Shown: one piece after another, positions 6,792 through 8,532 of the stretch
Position numbering within the stretch: position 1 is the first letter of the stretch
Layout: the number at the start of each line of letters is the position of its first letter
Source: Ruminococcaceae bacterium UBA1448
GTDB lineage: Bacteria; Bacillota; Clostridia; Oscillospirales; Ruminococcaceae
DNA length: 8,532 nucleotides
Direction of reading: 5' to 3'
Assembly: GCA_002329405.1 (NCBI GenBank)
Contig: DCTE01000158.1
Span: forward strand, 1-8,532
Program-made: the position numbers and the translations under genes
Notes under the pieces: model-generated
Databases searched by the model: none
What the model saw: the letters and a program-made list of their open reading frames with translations, nothing else
Told to the model about the DNA's origin: nothing

Positions 6792-7424
6792 ATGATGACG
6801 ATTATCTCTCCCTCCCTTTTAGCGGCGAACTTTGCCTGTCTTGATCGGGAATTGGAGCGTATCACCCAGGGCGGTGCACAATGGCTGCATCTGGACGTGA
6901 TGGATGGGATTTTTGTCCCCAACATTTCTTTCGGCATTCCGGTGATTCAGTCGCTCCGCAAGGTTTCCGCGCTGACTTTTGATGTACACCTGATGATTCA
7001 GCAACCGCTTTGTTACGTTCAGGCATTTGCCGACGCGGGTGCCGATATTCTGACCTTCCATCTGGAAAGCAGTTCTGACCCCAGCGTGACAATTGAGGAG
7101 ATCCACCGCTGCGGGATGAAGGCTGGTATCTCGATAAAGCCCGGAACGCCGGTCGAAGCAGTCTATCCCTATCTTGACCGGATCGAATTGCTGCTGGTGA
7201 TGAGTGTCGAACCAGGATTTGGCGGACAAAAGTTCATGCCGGAATGTCTGGACAGAATCCGCGCGCTGCGCGGGAAAGCACCTGCTCTGGACATCAGTGT
7301 CGATGGCGGTATCAATGCACAAACTGGCGCGGCCTGCCGGGAAGCAGGGGCAAATATCCTGGTGGCCGGTTCCTATGTATTTGGTGCACAGGATGCCGCC
7401 GCTGCGATTGCCTCGTTGCAATGA
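6792..7424 (+). CDS. rpe: Ribulose-phosphate 3-epimerase
   Basis: Rpe interconverts ribulose 5-phosphate and xylulose 5-phosphate in the non-oxidative pentose phosphate pathway; it is a cytoplasmic metal-dependent TIM barrel. The 210-aa protein, slightly short at the C-terminus (usual 215-225), has SPSLLAANF (6-14), LHLDVMDGIFVPN (32-44) with metal/catalytic H33 and D35, DVHLM with H66, VEPGFGGQKF (139-148), SVDGGI with the catalytic D171, and the phosphate-binding VAGSYVF near 191-197. All key residues are present. The ATG at 6792 has GAAAGGAG 6 nt upstream; the adjacent ATG at 6795 would also work. It is divergent from the pyrH operon, has its own promoter, and is followed after 12 nt by a membrane-protein gene. 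The often-seen neighbours prkC, rsgA and thiN are absent from the visible sequence. Confidence 0.97.
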   Translation: MMTIISPSLLAANFACLDRELERITQGGAQWLHLDVMDGIFVPNISFGIPVIQSLRKVSALTFDVHLMIQQPLCYVQAFADAGADILTFHLESSSDPSVTIEEIHRCGMKAGISIKPGTPVEAVYPYLDRIELLLVMSVEPGFGGQKFMPECLDRIRALRGKAPALDISVDGGINAQTGAACREAGANILVAGSYVFGAQDAAAAIASLQ

Positions 7425-7436
7425 CAGGAGCATGCT

Positions 7437-8532
7437 ATGGGGCGTAAAATCAAACATTATTCCTCCGGCTATCAGATCCGGCGAAAAAAGCAGCGTCGGG
7501 TATTGAGCAGTATTCTTTTTGGATTGCTGCTGGTGTTCCTGGTCTTTGTCGGATATGCCGGTGCGCGTACACTCAATGAAATGCGGATTCAGCAGGGAGA
7601 AGAACAATCCCGGCCCGGCAGTTCTGCCACTTCTGAGGAGCTTTCCTCCATACCGGAAAGCAATTCTATTATGTCCGAACCGGATACCGACTCAGGCGGG
7701 CAGCAGGAGAGCTCAGAGCCAGACAGTGACAGTAAAGCGGAAACACTTTACACAAAATACGGCGATGCAGAGGGCTGGTACCAGCCCGTAAAGGAGAATC
7801 CCTTTACAAAATATGGCGCATCTGTCGCCAGCTATACTCCCCTGCGCGATATTCCGAAATCTGCCGATCTTGAACCGCTTCAGGCGGTAACCATGCCGCT
7901 GGAAACGGCACTTTCCGCTGATGAAACAGCCGCTTTCCTGGATGCCATCGACACGGAAAAATACAACGCAGTTGTTGTACCGCTCAAAGACTCTGACGGA
8001 ATCATCTATTATGCGACCGGTGTTTCGCTTGCCTATTCCTGCGATGCAGTTTCCAACAAACAGGTTGATCTGGAATCTGTCATCAATGCGATCAAAAACC
8101 ATGGGCTCAAACCGGTTGCTTCCATCTATTCACTGCATGATCATACTGCTGCCCACACCCGCTATGGAACCTCCTACTTCTGGATGAACGACGGCTCCAC
8201 CACCTGGCTGGACGCCAAGGTTATCAACGGCGGACAGCCCTGGATGAACCCTTATTGCAGCGCGACGGTTGATTATCTGACTGCCATTGCTGCCGAGATT
8301 GATCAGGCGGGTTTTGTAGACCTGATCGTCTACGGCAACCAATACCCCGATTCCACCCTTCAGCAGAAACTGGGGTTGGGTGAAACCGGCGGGGTTTCAA
8401 AAACCGACCAGCTCCAGGCTGTGCTGGAAGCAATGCAGCAGGCAGCGCCCGGACTCCGGGTGGTTCCCGCTTATCAGGGGGCCTGCTACACCGAAGGGGT
8501 TAACACTCAGGTGTATACCACAACACCAAACG
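7437..8532 (+). CDS. Membrane-anchored putative glycoside hydrolase, DUF4015-like (partial, 3' end missing)
   Basis: 365 codons are visible and the frame is open to the window edge. The ATG has an ACAGGAG ribosome site 6 nt upstream and lies 12 nt after rpe, so the two are probably co-transcribed. The N-terminus is strongly basic (RRKKQRR at 15-21), followed by one hydrophobic helix (about 22-43), which fits a signal anchor with the bulk outside the cell. A Ser/Glu/Asp/Pro-rich linker (about 54-102) follows, then a globular part. That part contains NAVVVPLKDSDGIIYYAT (177-194), HGLKPVASIYSLHDHTAA (222-239), WLD (257-259), WMNPY (269-273) and a DYLTAIAAEIDQAGF helix (279-293) before LIVYGNQYPDS. 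The order and spacing resemble the DUF4015 / GH13-like putative glycoside hydrolase TIM barrel, but the usual acidic DEIQFDYIRFP-type motif is altered. Family assignment is from memory, and substrate and activity are unknown. Confidence 0.7.
   Translation, partial: MGRKIKHYSSGYQIRRKKQRRVLSSILFGLLLVFLVFVGYAGARTLNEMRIQQGEEQSRPGSSATSEELSSIPESNSIMSEPDTDSGGQQESSEPDSDSKAETLYTKYGDAEGWYQPVKENPFTKYGASVASYTPLRDIPKSADLEPLQAVTMPLETALSADETAAFLDAIDTEKYNAVVVPLKDSDGIIYYATGVSLAYSCDAVSNKQVDLESVINAIKNHGLKPVASIYSLHDHTAAHTRYGTSYFWMNDGSTTWLDAKVINGGQPWMNPYCSATVDYLTAIAAEIDQAGFVDLIVYGNQYPDSTLQQKLGLGETGGVSKTDQLQAVLEAMQQAAPGLRVVPAYQGACYTEGVNTQVYTTTPN

Noticed and set aside
6819..7607. Minus-strand open frame of 262 codons
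   Set aside because: It is antisense to rpe and the start of the following gene, both supported by motifs and ribosome sites.

Overview
This is a chromosomal housekeeping region from a low-GC-lineage Gram-positive (Firmicutes), most likely class Clostridia. The gene order pyrH-frr-uppS-cdsA-dxr-rseP-ispG-polC is the classical Clostridia/Bacilli arrangement. The partial gene at the left edge reads as the start of PolC, the Gram-positive replicative polymerase. Base composition is roughly balanced, and the divergent extracellular protein on the right recalls gut Oscillospirales-type Clostridia, but the exact genus cannot be read from this window. I see no mobile element, CRISPR array, tRNA or rRNA.

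Layout. Positions 1-6570 hold eight genes on the minus strand, read right to left. They are pyrH (UMP kinase), frr (ribosome recycling factor), uppS (undecaprenyl diphosphate synthase), cdsA (CDP-diglyceride synthase), dxr (DXP reductoisomerase), rseP (site-2 protease), ispG (HMBPP synthase) and the first 97 codons of polC. Gaps are short (from a 1-nt overlap to about 90 nt), so this looks like one operon. A promoter at 6610-6638 lies just upstream of pyrH, and a second, internal promoter at 1420-1448 could drive ispG-polC separately. A strong hairpin lies in the cdsA-dxr gap.

Positions 6571-6791 form a divergent control region. It carries the pyrH promoter on the minus strand, a very good sigma-A-type promoter for rpe on the plus strand, and a cluster of inverted and direct repeats overlapping the rpe -35 box.

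Positions 6792-8532 hold two plus-strand genes, apparently co-transcribed. They are rpe (ribulose-phosphate 3-epimerase) and a membrane-anchored protein that runs off the right edge. Its extracellular domain resembles the DUF4015 putative glycoside hydrolase TIM-barrel family, but the family's acidic motif is altered.

How the genes work together. Dxr and IspG are two steps of the MEP isoprenoid pathway. UppS uses its products to build the C55 carrier lipid for the cell wall, while CdsA makes the CDP-diacylglycerol precursor of phospholipids. RseP is the intramembrane protease of envelope stress signalling. PyrH supplies UDP, Frr recycles ribosomes and PolC replicates DNA, so the operon ties envelope lipid synthesis to growth. 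I found no clear sign of an undescribed system. The most interesting points are the divergent DUF4015-like protein and several cis-regulatory structures.
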